64,000 nt of DNA from assembly GCF_902859895.1 (NCBI RefSeq), contig NZ_CADIKM010000007.1, positions 1-64,000 on the forward strand, read 5' to 3'. The notes below the pieces were generated by a model. The model saw only the letters and a list, made by a program, of their open reading frames with translations, was not told the DNA's origin and did not search any database. The DNA comes from Pararobbsia alpina (GTDB lineage: Bacteria; Pseudomonadota; Gammaproteobacteria; Burkholderiales; Burkholderiaceae). Within the stretch, counting starts at the first letter, position 1. Each line of letters begins with the position of its first letter. Both the position numbers and the translations under genes were made by a program. This document shows, one piece after another, positions 28,885 through 37,600 of the stretch.

Positions 28885-29250
28885 ATGAATCAGCGCATCA
28901 GCAAGTTCGCGGCCGCGGTCGCGTTCCTCGGATTGACAGCAGTAAGCGCAGGGGCGCACGCCGCCGACGTCGACAACGGCAAGGCGCTCGTGGCGAGCCA
29001 CAACTGTGCGGCCTGTCACGGCGCGAATCTCAACACGCCCGTGTCGCCCGAGTATCCGAAGCTCGCCGGCCAGTTCAACGACTATATTTTCTTCGCTCTG
29101 CGTGCCTATCAGGTCGGTGCCGGCAACCCGCTGTTCGGCCGCAACAATGCGATCATGGCGGCGCAGGTGCAAGGGCTGTCGGAAAGCGATCTGCACGATA
29201 TCGGCGCTTATGTCCAGTCGCTGCCCGGCGATCTGGTGCAGAAGAAGTAA
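28885..29250 (+). CDS. Periplasmic class I cytochrome c (second copy)
   Basis: A 121-residue exported cytochrome. The signal peptide ends around AHA (residues 24-26). Haem motif CAACH is at 41-45, and the probable distal Met is in NNAIMAAQVQGL. The C-terminal helix is DLHDIGAYVQSLPGD. It resembles its upstream neighbour in layout (YPKLAGQFNDYIFFALRAYQ against VPKLGGQNARYLELALLAYK). AGGAGC precedes the ATG. An intrinsic terminator follows about 80 bases later. Confidence 0.92.
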   Translation: MNQRISKFAAAVAFLGLTAVSAGAHAADVDNGKALVASHNCAACHGANLNTPVSPEYPKLAGQFNDYIFFALRAYQVGAGNPLFGRNNAIMAAQVQGLSESDLHDIGAYVQSLPGDLVQKK

Positions 29251-29332
29251 CGATTCGCCAGGCTCAGGCAGCGAGGCCCGGATTGCCGGGCTCAACCGCG
29301 GGCTGAGGCGGAACGGCGCCTTGTGCGGATAG

Positions 29333-29368
29333 AAAATCCTCATGCTTTGCGGCATGGGGATTTTTTTT
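29333..29368 (+). terminator. Intrinsic terminator of the cytochrome c operon
   Basis: Thirteen-base stem AAAATCCTCATGC/GCATGGGGATTTT with one G-T wobble and a six-base loop, followed by a run of eight T (29361-29368). It lies between convergent genes. Confidence 0.92.
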
Positions 29369-29386
29369 CGAGCGGGCTTTCCAGGT

Positions 29387-29818
29387 TCAGTCTTTCGAAG
29401 CGCGCCGCTCGATCCTTGCGAGGTAGGCCTCGTGGTCGGGTGGGGTCTGTGTGCGCTGGGCTTCCCAGAGGGTTTCGCCGAGGCATTCCATGATGGCGTG
29501 CTGCGCATCGTGCGAGGAGCCGAGCCGTGCGGCGAGCCGGTCGTGCGCCGCGCGGATGCCCGGCGGCTGGTCGATCGACAACTGCTCGCTGATGGCGAGG
29601 TGCATCGAAAGATGCAGGAAGGGATTGGTCTCGCCCTCTTCGGGCGTGTAGTCCTGGACGCTCGCCTCGGTTGCACCGAGCGTCTCCTGGTATTCGGGGT
29701 GCTCGATGATCCAGTCGGCGGCCATGCTTTCGAGCGGTGTCAGGATCTGGCCAGCGCGCTGCTTGTGCCACGTCTGTGCAAAGAACTGGCGGACTTCGTC
29801 ACGGGTCGGATTGAACAT
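29387..29818 (-). CDS. DUF1841 family protein
   Basis: A 143-residue soluble protein matching the DUF1841 pattern: MFNPTRDEVRQFF, PLESMAADWIIEHPEYQ, and the helical core NPFLHLSMHLAISEQLSIDQ, with conserved His residues, then HDAQHAIMECLGETLWEAQR. No function is established. The start chosen matches the family. The reading frame continues upstream for 210 bases through a heptanucleotide array, giving a cysteine-rich period-7 peptide, which I regard as non-native unless copy number matters. It sits leftward of nth with 266 bases between. Confidence 0.85.
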   Translation of the reverse strand: MFNPTRDEVRQFFAQTWHKQRAGQILTPLESMAADWIIEHPEYQETLGATEASVQDYTPEEGETNPFLHLSMHLAISEQLSIDQPPGIRAAHDRLAARLGSSHDAQHAIMECLGETLWEAQRTQTPPDHEAYLARIERRASKD

Positions 29819-29866
29819 CTTGGGTCTTTCGGCAGGCTGGGAAAGCCGGTATGGGTAACATCCGGC

Positions 29867-29922
29867 GCACACGGCACACGGCACACGGCACACGGCACAC
29901 GGCACACGGCACACGGCACACG
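29867..29922. repeat. Eight perfect tandem copies of the heptamer GCACACG
   Basis: Fifty-six bases made of eight identical 7-base units. It starts 49 bases upstream of the DUF1841 start codon, between that gene and nth. Seven is not a multiple of three, so a gain or loss of one unit would shift any frame passing through it and would move promoter elements by about two-thirds of a turn. This is the classical structure of a slipped-strand contingency repeat. Confidence 0.95.
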
Positions 29923-30084
29923 GCTCGGACATGTCGCCGTATTTTACGCGCTGGCCGGCAGATTCGCGAAGCGGCCGGCTTCCCGACATCTTCGCCGGGA
30001 TTTGCCGAACCCTTGTCCGCCCGGCCAACGCCTCGCGTGCTTGCTAATTAGCTGGCCAAGCCATGCGCGCTCGCTAGCGGTGCG

Positions 30085-30729
30085 CTACACGTCGGGCGCG
30101 CGCGTTTTCGGCTTGAACTCGCAGAGCGGTTCGATCGCGCATTGCCAACACAGTGGAGAACGCGCCTTGCAGACATAGCGTCCGTGCAGGATCAGCCAGT
30201 GATGCGCATCCTGCCGGAATTCGGGGGGCGTGAATTTCTCGAGGCCGGTTTCGACCGCGCGCACATCCTTGCCGGGAGCGAGCCCTGTCCGGTTGGCGAC
30301 GCGGAAGATATGCGTGTCGACCGCGATGGTCGGCTGCCCGAACGCCGTATTGAGGACGACGTTCGCGGTCTTGCGTCCGACGCCGGGCAGCGATTCGAGC
30401 GCCTCGCGGTTGGCCGGCACCTCGCCGCCATGCAGGTCGAGCAGGATCCGGCACGTCGCGATCACATTCTTCGCCTTGGTCCGGTAGAGGCCGATGGTCT
30501 TGATATGGTCGCTGAGCTTTTCCTCGCCCAGATCGAACAGCGCCTGCGGTGTATTCGCAAGCGGGTAGAGCTTGCGCGTGGCCTTGTTGACCGACACATC
30601 GGTGGCCTGCGCCGACAGCATCACGGCGATCAGCAGTTCAAACGGGGTCGAGTATTCGAGCTCGGTAGTCGGATGCGGATCGAGACTCTGGAGCGTTTCG
30701 TAGATTGCGCGGCGCTTGGCGGCGTTCAT
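30085..30729 (-). CDS. nth: Endonuclease III
   Basis: DNA glycosylase/AP lyase for oxidised pyrimidines. The helix-hairpin-helix [18 protein letters not shown] carries the catalytic Lys, followed by the catalytic Asp in AVDTHIFRV. The 4Fe-4S cluster motif is C-x6-C-x2-C-x5-C ([17 protein letters not shown]) near the C-terminus. It is 214 residues, normal. The start overlaps the upstream rnfB-like gene by four bases (ATGA), a common linkage in proteobacteria. Confidence 0.96.
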   Translation of the reverse strand: MNAAKRRAIYETLQSLDPHPTTELEYSTPFELLIAVMLSAQATDVSVNKATRKLYPLANTPQALFDLGEEKLSDHIKTIGLYRTKAKNVIATCRILLDLHGGEVPANREALESLPGVGRKTANVVLNTAFGQPTIAVDTHIFRVANRTGLAPGKDVRAVETGLEKFTPPEFRQDAHHWLILHGRYVCKARSPLCWQCAIEPLCEFKPKTRAPDV

Positions 30730-31751
30730 GAGCTCGGGTCCACGTCGATGCCGAGGCGTTTGCGTCGGGCGTCGGCTTCGTCGATCTGTGCCTGCACGGC
30801 GGCACTGACTTCGACGGTATTCTTCGGCGCCACGCCCTCCTTGGCGAGCTCGGCTTTCTTTGCGCGCGCGCGTTCGAGTGCGGCCTGGATGATCGCACGC
30901 TTACGTTCGTCGGGTGACAAGGCGGGCGGCACTGGCTCAGGCATTGCTTGGGCGAAGGCCTTGCCCGGAACCTCGTCCCCCTGTGCCCCGACGTCGGATA
31001 CCTTGGCGGGCGGCACTTCATGGGTTGCCGTACGGTCGGCGGCATCCACGGCGCGCGGTTCCATGCCGACGGTAGACGAACCGGGCACGCTCGCCGCTGC
31101 TCCCGCCTGCGCTCGATGCGCTGCTTGTCTGAGGGCTGCGCGGCGCTCGGCGTCTTCGCGTTCATGTTGCTGGCGTTCGAGCCGGCGGTCGTGCCGTGCA
31201 CGCGCCGCATCGGCCTGTGCCTGAGTCCAGGCATTCCAGCCGGTCGCCTCGCCGGTCACGGCGACCATCTCGATGCAGTCGACCGGGCAGGGCGCCACGC
31301 AGAGATCGCAGCCGGTGCACAGCGATTCGATAACCGTATGCATGCGCTTGGCCGCGCCGGCGATCGCATCGACCGGGCACGCCTGGATACATAGCGTGCA
31401 ACCGATACAGACCGACTCGTCGATGCGTGCCACGGGCCGCGGCCGTTCGATGCCATGTTCGACGTTCAGCGGGATCACCGGCTTGCCGAGCAGCGCCGCC
31501 AGCCGCGCCACGCCCTCGGCTCCGCCGGGCGGACACTGGTCATGGCTCGCCTCGCCGGCTGCAATGGCTTCTGCATACGGACGGCAGCCTGCGTAACCGC
31601 ACTTGGTGCACTGGGTTTGCGGTAGCAAGTCTTCGATCCGGTCGGCGAGCGACGGTGGGGAACTGACGGTAGCGAAAGGCACTGGATATGAGTGAAAACA
31701 CGGACCCCCGATTATCGCCGATTTCGCTTGGCTTTCAGATCTGTATGCCAT
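30726..31751 (-). CDS. rsxB: RnfB/RsxB-like iron-sulfur electron transfer protein
   Basis: A 341-residue ferredoxin-like protein. The N-terminal part has the RnfB cluster motif [16 protein letters not shown] with a fourth Cys in DQCPPGG. Two ferredoxin motifs follow, [14 protein letters not shown] and [14 protein letters not shown]. The last 150 residues are charged and Ala-rich with no fold I know. It lacks the N-terminal membrane anchor of true RnfB, and no other rnf/rsx genes are present. It may therefore be a stand-alone electron donor for nth or other Fe-S enzymes. GGGAGAGG precedes the ATG used. A GTG at 31682 would remove 23 non-conserved residues. Confidence 0.82.
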   Translation of the reverse strand: MAYRSESQAKSAIIGGPCFHSYPVPFATVSSPPSLADRIEDLLPQTQCTKCGYAGCRPYAEAIAAGEASHDQCPPGGAEGVARLAALLGKPVIPLNVEHGIERPRPVARIDESVCIGCTLCIQACPVDAIAGAAKRMHTVIESLCTGCDLCVAPCPVDCIEMVAVTGEATGWNAWTQAQADAARARHDRRLERQQHEREDAERRAALRQAAHRAQAGAAASVPGSSTVGMEPRAVDAADRTATHEVPPAKVSDVGAQGDEVPGKAFAQAMPEPVPPALSPDERKRAIIQAALERARAKKAELAKEGVAPKNTVEVSAAVQAQIDEADARRKRLGIDVDPSS

Positions 31752-31786
31752 AATCAGTTGCCTCTCCCTTGGTCGCGGATGCCACC

Positions 31787-32431
31787 ATGAACGAGTCGAA
31801 AATCAAAAGAGATCCAGAGGGGACCCGGCGCCGCATTCTTGCTGCGGCAGCCGAAGAATTCGCCAATGGCGGATTATCAGGCGCGCGCGTCGATCAGATC
31901 GCGCGCCGCGCACTCACGAATGAGCGAATGCTCTATTACTACTTCGGTAGCAAGGAGCAGTTGTTCACCGCGGTGCTTGAACAGTCCTTTTCGTGCCTCA
32001 GCGAGGCCGAACGCCAACTCGATCTCGAAGGTCTCGAGCCCGTCGAGGCGATCACGCAGCTCGCGCATTTCATCTGGAATTATTATTTCGAACATCAGGA
32101 CCTGCTCCGCCTGCTGAACAATGAGAACCTGCACGAAGCGCGTTATATCAAGAGTTCGGCGCGGATCAACGAGATGATGTCGCCGGTGACTTCGGTACTC
32201 GCGAGTATTCTCATGCGAGGTGCCGAAGCCGGTGTCTTCAGAGCGGACGTCGATCCCTTGCGGTTTTATGTGACCTTGTCGGCGCTCGGTTATTACGTGC
32301 TGTCGAATCGCTACACGCTTGCCGCGATTCTCGGGCGCGATTTCACCGAACCGGAAGAGCGTGTTGAAGTTCTCAAGCTTTCGACCGAAATGGTGTTGTG
32401 CTATCTCCGCTCGAAGCCTGAGGGTAGCTAG
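31787..32431 (+). CDS. TetR/AcrR-family transcriptional regulator
   Basis: A 214-residue regulator. The N-terminal TetR helix-turn-helix spans about residues 14-60 ([46 protein letters not shown]). The C-terminal ligand domain resembles the RutR/CECR-like group ([19 protein letters not shown]). It is divergent from the rnfB-like gene with only 35 bases between starts, so it probably regulates itself and perhaps that neighbour. The start [16 protein letters not shown] was preferred over an upstream ATG. A terminator follows about 90 bases later. Confidence 0.9.
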   Translation: MNESKIKRDPEGTRRRILAAAAEEFANGGLSGARVDQIARRALTNERMLYYYFGSKEQLFTAVLEQSFSCLSEAERQLDLEGLEPVEAITQLAHFIWNYYFEHQDLLRLLNNENLHEARYIKSSARINEMMSPVTSVLASILMRGAEAGVFRADVDPLRFYVTLSALGYYVLSNRYTLAAILGRDFTEPEERVEVLKLSTEMVLCYLRSKPEGS

Positions 32432-32519
32432 CCTTCCTCACGCTCGCGCGAGCGGGTCGATGCCCTGCCTGAAACGAAACTGAATCGAACTGAGCGAGGT
32501 TTCCCTCCTCCTCGGCCTG

Positions 32520-32554
32520 ACGCGGCCCCCGGATCCTTCGGCGGCCGCGTTTTC
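32520..32554 (+). terminator. Intrinsic terminator after the TetR gene
   Basis: Eight-base stem ACGCGGCC/GGCCGCGT with a 15-base loop, followed by TTTTC. It insulates the kdp operon promoter from upstream transcription. Confidence 0.75.
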
Positions 32555-32600
32555 TATTGCCCTTCCGCGCCTTCCTCGCCCTGGACGCAATTTTTGTGCG

Positions 32601-32618
32601 TTTACACATTATTTATAC
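32601..32618 (+). promoter_or_regulatory. Candidate KdpE operator
   Basis: TTTACAC (32601-32607) and TTTATAC (32612-32618) form a direct repeat with an 11-base period in an otherwise GC-rich region, about 80 bases upstream of the first kdp reading frame. As I recall it, the Escherichia coli KdpE site is built from similar TTTATA/TTTACA half-sites. Two further TTTACC copies follow at 32632 and 32644. Binding is inferred. Confidence 0.45.
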
Positions 32619-32700
32619 CATCCGCGCCAACTTTACCCCGCCCTTTACCGCCATAGGGCCACGATTCAGCTCTTGTTATTCCGCTCCACGGAGACCAAAA

Positions 32701-32808
32701 ATGGACGTGCTGTATGTCGGTGGACTCGTCCTGTTCACTGTCTTGACCTACGGGTTGATCAAGGGCTGCGAGGTTCTTCGCCGCCGCGCGGTCGGAGGTC
32801 GGCCATGA
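32701..32808 (+). CDS. 35-residue membrane micro-protein leading the kdp operon
   Basis: A short reading frame preceded by GGAGA eight bases before its ATG. It encodes one hydrophobic helix (VLYVGGLVLFTVLTYGLI) followed by a basic tail (RRRAVGGRP). Its stop overlaps the kdpF start in an ATGA junction, the same coupling seen between kdpF and kdpA, so it is very probably translated. From memory, similar short frames precede kdpF in other proteobacteria without a name. It could be a second KdpF-like stabilising peptide or a coupling leader. Confidence 0.6.
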   Translation: MDVLYVGGLVLFTVLTYGLIKGCEVLRRRAVGGRP

Positions 32809-32897
32809 ACTGGATGCTATGGCTGGCTACCGCCTCGACGGTGCTGCTGATTGTTTATCTTGCTTATGCGTTGTTCAACGCCGAGGAGCTCGAATGA
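32805..32897 (+). CDS. kdpF: Potassium-transporting ATPase KdpF peptide
   Basis: A 30-residue single-helix peptide (MNWMLWLATASTVLLIVYLA, then [10 protein letters not shown]). The length, position just before kdpA and the ending LFNAEEL match KdpF, which stabilises the KdpFABC complex in the membrane. The start overlaps the micro-ORF stop and its own stop overlaps the kdpA start, both as ATGA, so translation is coupled. Confidence 0.88.
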   Translation: MNWMLWLATASTVLLIVYLAYALFNAEELE

Positions 32898-34699
32898 CCT
32901 CGAACGACTGGCTTCAATTAGTCATCTACGTCGTCGTATTGCTAGCTGTCGCGGTGCCGCTCGGCCGCTACATGAGCAATGTGTTCGACGGGTCGTCGCG
33001 CATGCTGCGCTGGTTCGGCTGGGCCGAACGGGGGCTCTACAAGGTCGCCGGCGTCGACGCGTCCAAGGAAATGGGCTGGAAAACCTACACGGTCGCGATG
33101 CTCGCATTCAACGTGCTCGGCACGATCGTGATCTACGTGCTGCTGCGCCTGCAGGGCGGCTTGCCGCTGAACCCGGCCGGCATCGCGGCGATGACGCCAG
33201 ATGCGTCGTTCAACAACGCGATCAGCTTCGTGACCAATACGAACTGGCAGGACTATGCCGGTGAATCGGGTGCGAGCTATCTGATCCAGATGCTGTGCTT
33301 CACCGTGCAGAACTTCCTGTCGGCAGCCACGGGCATTGCGGTCGTGGTCGCCTTGATCCGCGGCTTTGCGCGCCACTCTGCACAGACCGTCGGTAACTTC
33401 TGGGTCGACTTGACGCGCGCCACGCTCTACGTGCTCCTGCCGATCTCGATCGTGCTGTCGCTCGTGTTCGTGTCGCAAGGCGTGATCCAGAACTTCTCGA
33501 CGTACAAGGACGTGCCGACGCTGCAAGCCACCCAGTACACGCAGCCGAAGGTCGATGCACAGGGCAATGCCGTCAAGGATGCGAAGGGCAATCCGGTGAT
33601 GGATACGCTGACCGCGAAGACGCAGACGCTCGCCATGGGTCCGGTCGCCTCGCAGGAAGCGATCAAGATGCTCGGCACCAATGGTGGCGGCTTCTTCAAC
33701 GCGAACTCCGCGCACCCGTTCGAGAACCCGACGCCGTTCACGAACTTCCTGCAGATGATCGTGATGCTCGCGATTCCTGCGGCGCTGTGCCTGATGTTCG
33801 GCAAGATGGTCGGAGACCGCCGGCAAGGAGTTGCCGTGCTCGCGGTGATGTCCATTGCCTTCGCTGTTGCCTGCGTCTGCGAGATTTCCTCGGAGCAGGC
33901 CGGCAATCCGCTGATCACTGCGGTTGGCGTCGACCAGACCGCCAGCGCCACGCAGTCCGGCGGCAATATGGAAGGCAAGGAAACGCGTTTCGGGATCGTC
34001 TCTTCGGGGATCTTCACGGTCGCGACGACCTCGGCTTCGTGCGGTGCGGTCAACAACATGCATGACTCGTTGACGCCGCTCGGCGGCCTCACGCCGATGC
34101 TGCTGATGCAACTGGGCGAAGTCATCTTTGGCGGCGTGGGTTCGGGTCTTTATACGATGCTCGCCTTTGCCTTGCTCGCGGTGTTCGTCGCCGGCCTGAT
34201 GATCGGACGTACGCCTGAATATATCGGCAAGAAGATCGAAGCCTACGAGATGAAGATGGTCGCGATCGTCGTGCTGCTGACGCCGCTCATCGTGCTGGTC
34301 GGAACGGCGATCGCCGTGCTGGTGCCGGCCGGTGTCGCGGGTATCGCGAACCCGGGTACGCATGGCTTCTCGGAAATCCTCTACGCGTTCAGCTCCGCCG
34401 GCAACAACAACGGCAGCGCGTTTGGTGGCTTGACCGTGTCGACGCCGTTCTACAACTGGATGACGGCTATCGCGATGTGGGGCGGCCGCTTTGGTCCGCT
34501 GATCGCCATGCTCGCGATTGCAGGTTCGCTCGCCGCCAAGAAACGTATTGCTCCGGGCGCCGGCACGATGCCGACCCATGGCCTGCTGTTCGTCGTGCTG
34601 CTGCTCGGCACGGTGCTGCTGGTCGGTGCGCTGACCTACGTACCCGCACTTGCGCTGGGTCCTATCGCCGAGCATCTGCAGATGATCGCAGGCCATTGA
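32894..34699 (+). CDS. kdpA: Potassium-transporting ATPase potassium-binding subunit KdpA
   Basis: Potassium-selective channel-like subunit of the KdpFABC pump, 601 residues with about ten membrane helices. Its four selectivity-filter-like turns are visible as [34 protein letters not shown] (written without spacing it is one continuous segment), [15 protein letters not shown] and [14 protein letters not shown]. It sits in the inner membrane, where potassium enters before transfer to KdpB. The ATG overlapping kdpF is the expected start. Confidence 0.97.
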   Translation: MTSNDWLQLVIYVVVLLAVAVPLGRYMSNVFDGSSRMLRWFGWAERGLYKVAGVDASKEMGWKTYTVAMLAFNVLGTIVIYVLLRLQGGLPLNPAGIAAMTPDASFNNAISFVTNTNWQDYAGESGASYLIQMLCFTVQNFLSAATGIAVVVALIRGFARHSAQTVGNFWVDLTRATLYVLLPISIVLSLVFVSQGVIQNFSTYKDVPTLQATQYTQPKVDAQGNAVKDAKGNPVMDTLTAKTQTLAMGPVASQEAIKMLGTNGGGFFNANSAHPFENPTPFTNFLQMIVMLAIPAALCLMFGKMVGDRRQGVAVLAVMSIAFAVACVCEISSEQAGNPLITAVGVDQTASATQSGGNMEGKETRFGIVSSGIFTVATTSASCGAVNNMHDSLTPLGGLTPMLLMQLGEVIFGGVGSGLYTMLAFALLAVFVAGLMIGRTPEYIGKKIEAYEMKMVAIVVLLTPLIVLVGTAIAVLVPAGVAGIANPGTHGFSEILYAFSSAGNNNGSAFGGLTVSTPFYNWMTAIAMWGGRFGPLIAMLAIAGSLAAKKRIAPGAGTMPTHGLLFVVLLLGTVLLVGALTYVPALALGPIAEHLQMIAGH

Positions 34700-34712
34700 T
34701 ATAAGGATAGAT

Positions 34713-36881
<2,169 letters not shown>

Positions 36882-36892
36882 AAGGAATCATC

Positions 36893-37468
36893 ATGAAATC
36901 CATCGTGCGCCCCATGCTGGCGCTGTTCATTGCCCTGATGGTGCTGACGGGGGTTGCCTACCCCCTGGTCGTCACCGGTATCGCCCAGGCCGTGTTTCCC
37001 CACCAGGCCGCAGGCAGCCTGATCAAGCAGGACGGCAAGGTCGTCGGCTCGGAGTTGATCGGCCAGCAGTTCGATGCGCCCCAGTATTTCTGGGGCCGTC
37101 TGTCGGCCACCTCGCCGATGCCGTATAACGCGAGCGCGAGCTCGGGTTCGAATCTCGGTCCGACCAACCCCGCGCTGATCGCGAACGTGCAGGGCCGGCT
37201 CGACGCTCTCAAGGCCGCTGATGCCTCCAACAAGGTCGCACCTCCGGTCGATCTCGTGACGGCATCGGGCAGCGGTCTTGATCCGGCGATTACGCCCGAA
37301 GCCGCCGAGTTCCAGATCGCGCGTGTCGCCAAGGCGCGCAATCTGAAGCCCGACGTCGTGCGCAATCTTGTGACCGAGTTCACGGACGGCCGCCAATTCG
37401 GCATACTGGGCGAGCCGCAGGTCAATGTCCTGAAGTTGAACCTCGCACTCGACGGCCTGCATCATTGA
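36893..37468 (+). CDS. kdpC: Potassium-transporting ATPase subunit KdpC
   Basis: A 191-residue subunit with one N-terminal membrane helix ([20 protein letters not shown]) and a periplasm-facing domain. Family motifs are [48 protein letters not shown], and the C-terminal [10 protein letters not shown]. KdpC is essential for complex assembly and raises nucleotide affinity of KdpB. It follows kdpB by eleven bases. A hairpin lies between kdpC and kdpD. Confidence 0.96.
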   Translation: MKSIVRPMLALFIALMVLTGVAYPLVVTGIAQAVFPHQAAGSLIKQDGKVVGSELIGQQFDAPQYFWGRLSATSPMPYNASASSGSNLGPTNPALIANVQGRLDALKAADASNKVAPPVDLVTASGSGLDPAITPEAAEFQIARVAKARNLKPDVVRNLVTEFTDGRQFGILGEPQVNVLKLNLALDGLHH

Positions 37469-37491
37469 GCCAGTAGGGTGCTGAGGAAGAC

Positions 37492-37525
37492 CCCGGAATT
37501 CATGTCACAGGCATGAACTTCCGGG
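37492..37525 (+). terminator. Hairpin between kdpC and kdpD (attenuator-like)
   Basis: CCCGGAATTCATG pairs with CATGAACTTCCGGG across a seven-base loop with a single bulged base. The following sequence CTTTCC is only weakly T-rich, so it may reduce, rather than stop, read-through into kdpDE, or it may protect the kdpFABC mRNA end. Confidence 0.55.
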
Positions 37526-37600
37526 CTTTCCATACAGATGAACCGTACGGCGCCGCTGACGCGGCGCCGTGCCATTTCCCAAGCCAGACTAAGAGTTTCG

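Noticed and set aside
29867-29922. Heptamer array considered as a CRISPR
   Set aside because: Units are contiguous with no spacers, far shorter than CRISPR repeats, and no cas genes are present.
29819-30028. Upstream extension of the DUF1841 protein through the heptamer array
   Set aside because: The family begins at MFNPTRDE, and the extension is only a translation of the repeat. It is discussed as a phase-variation possibility, not annotated.
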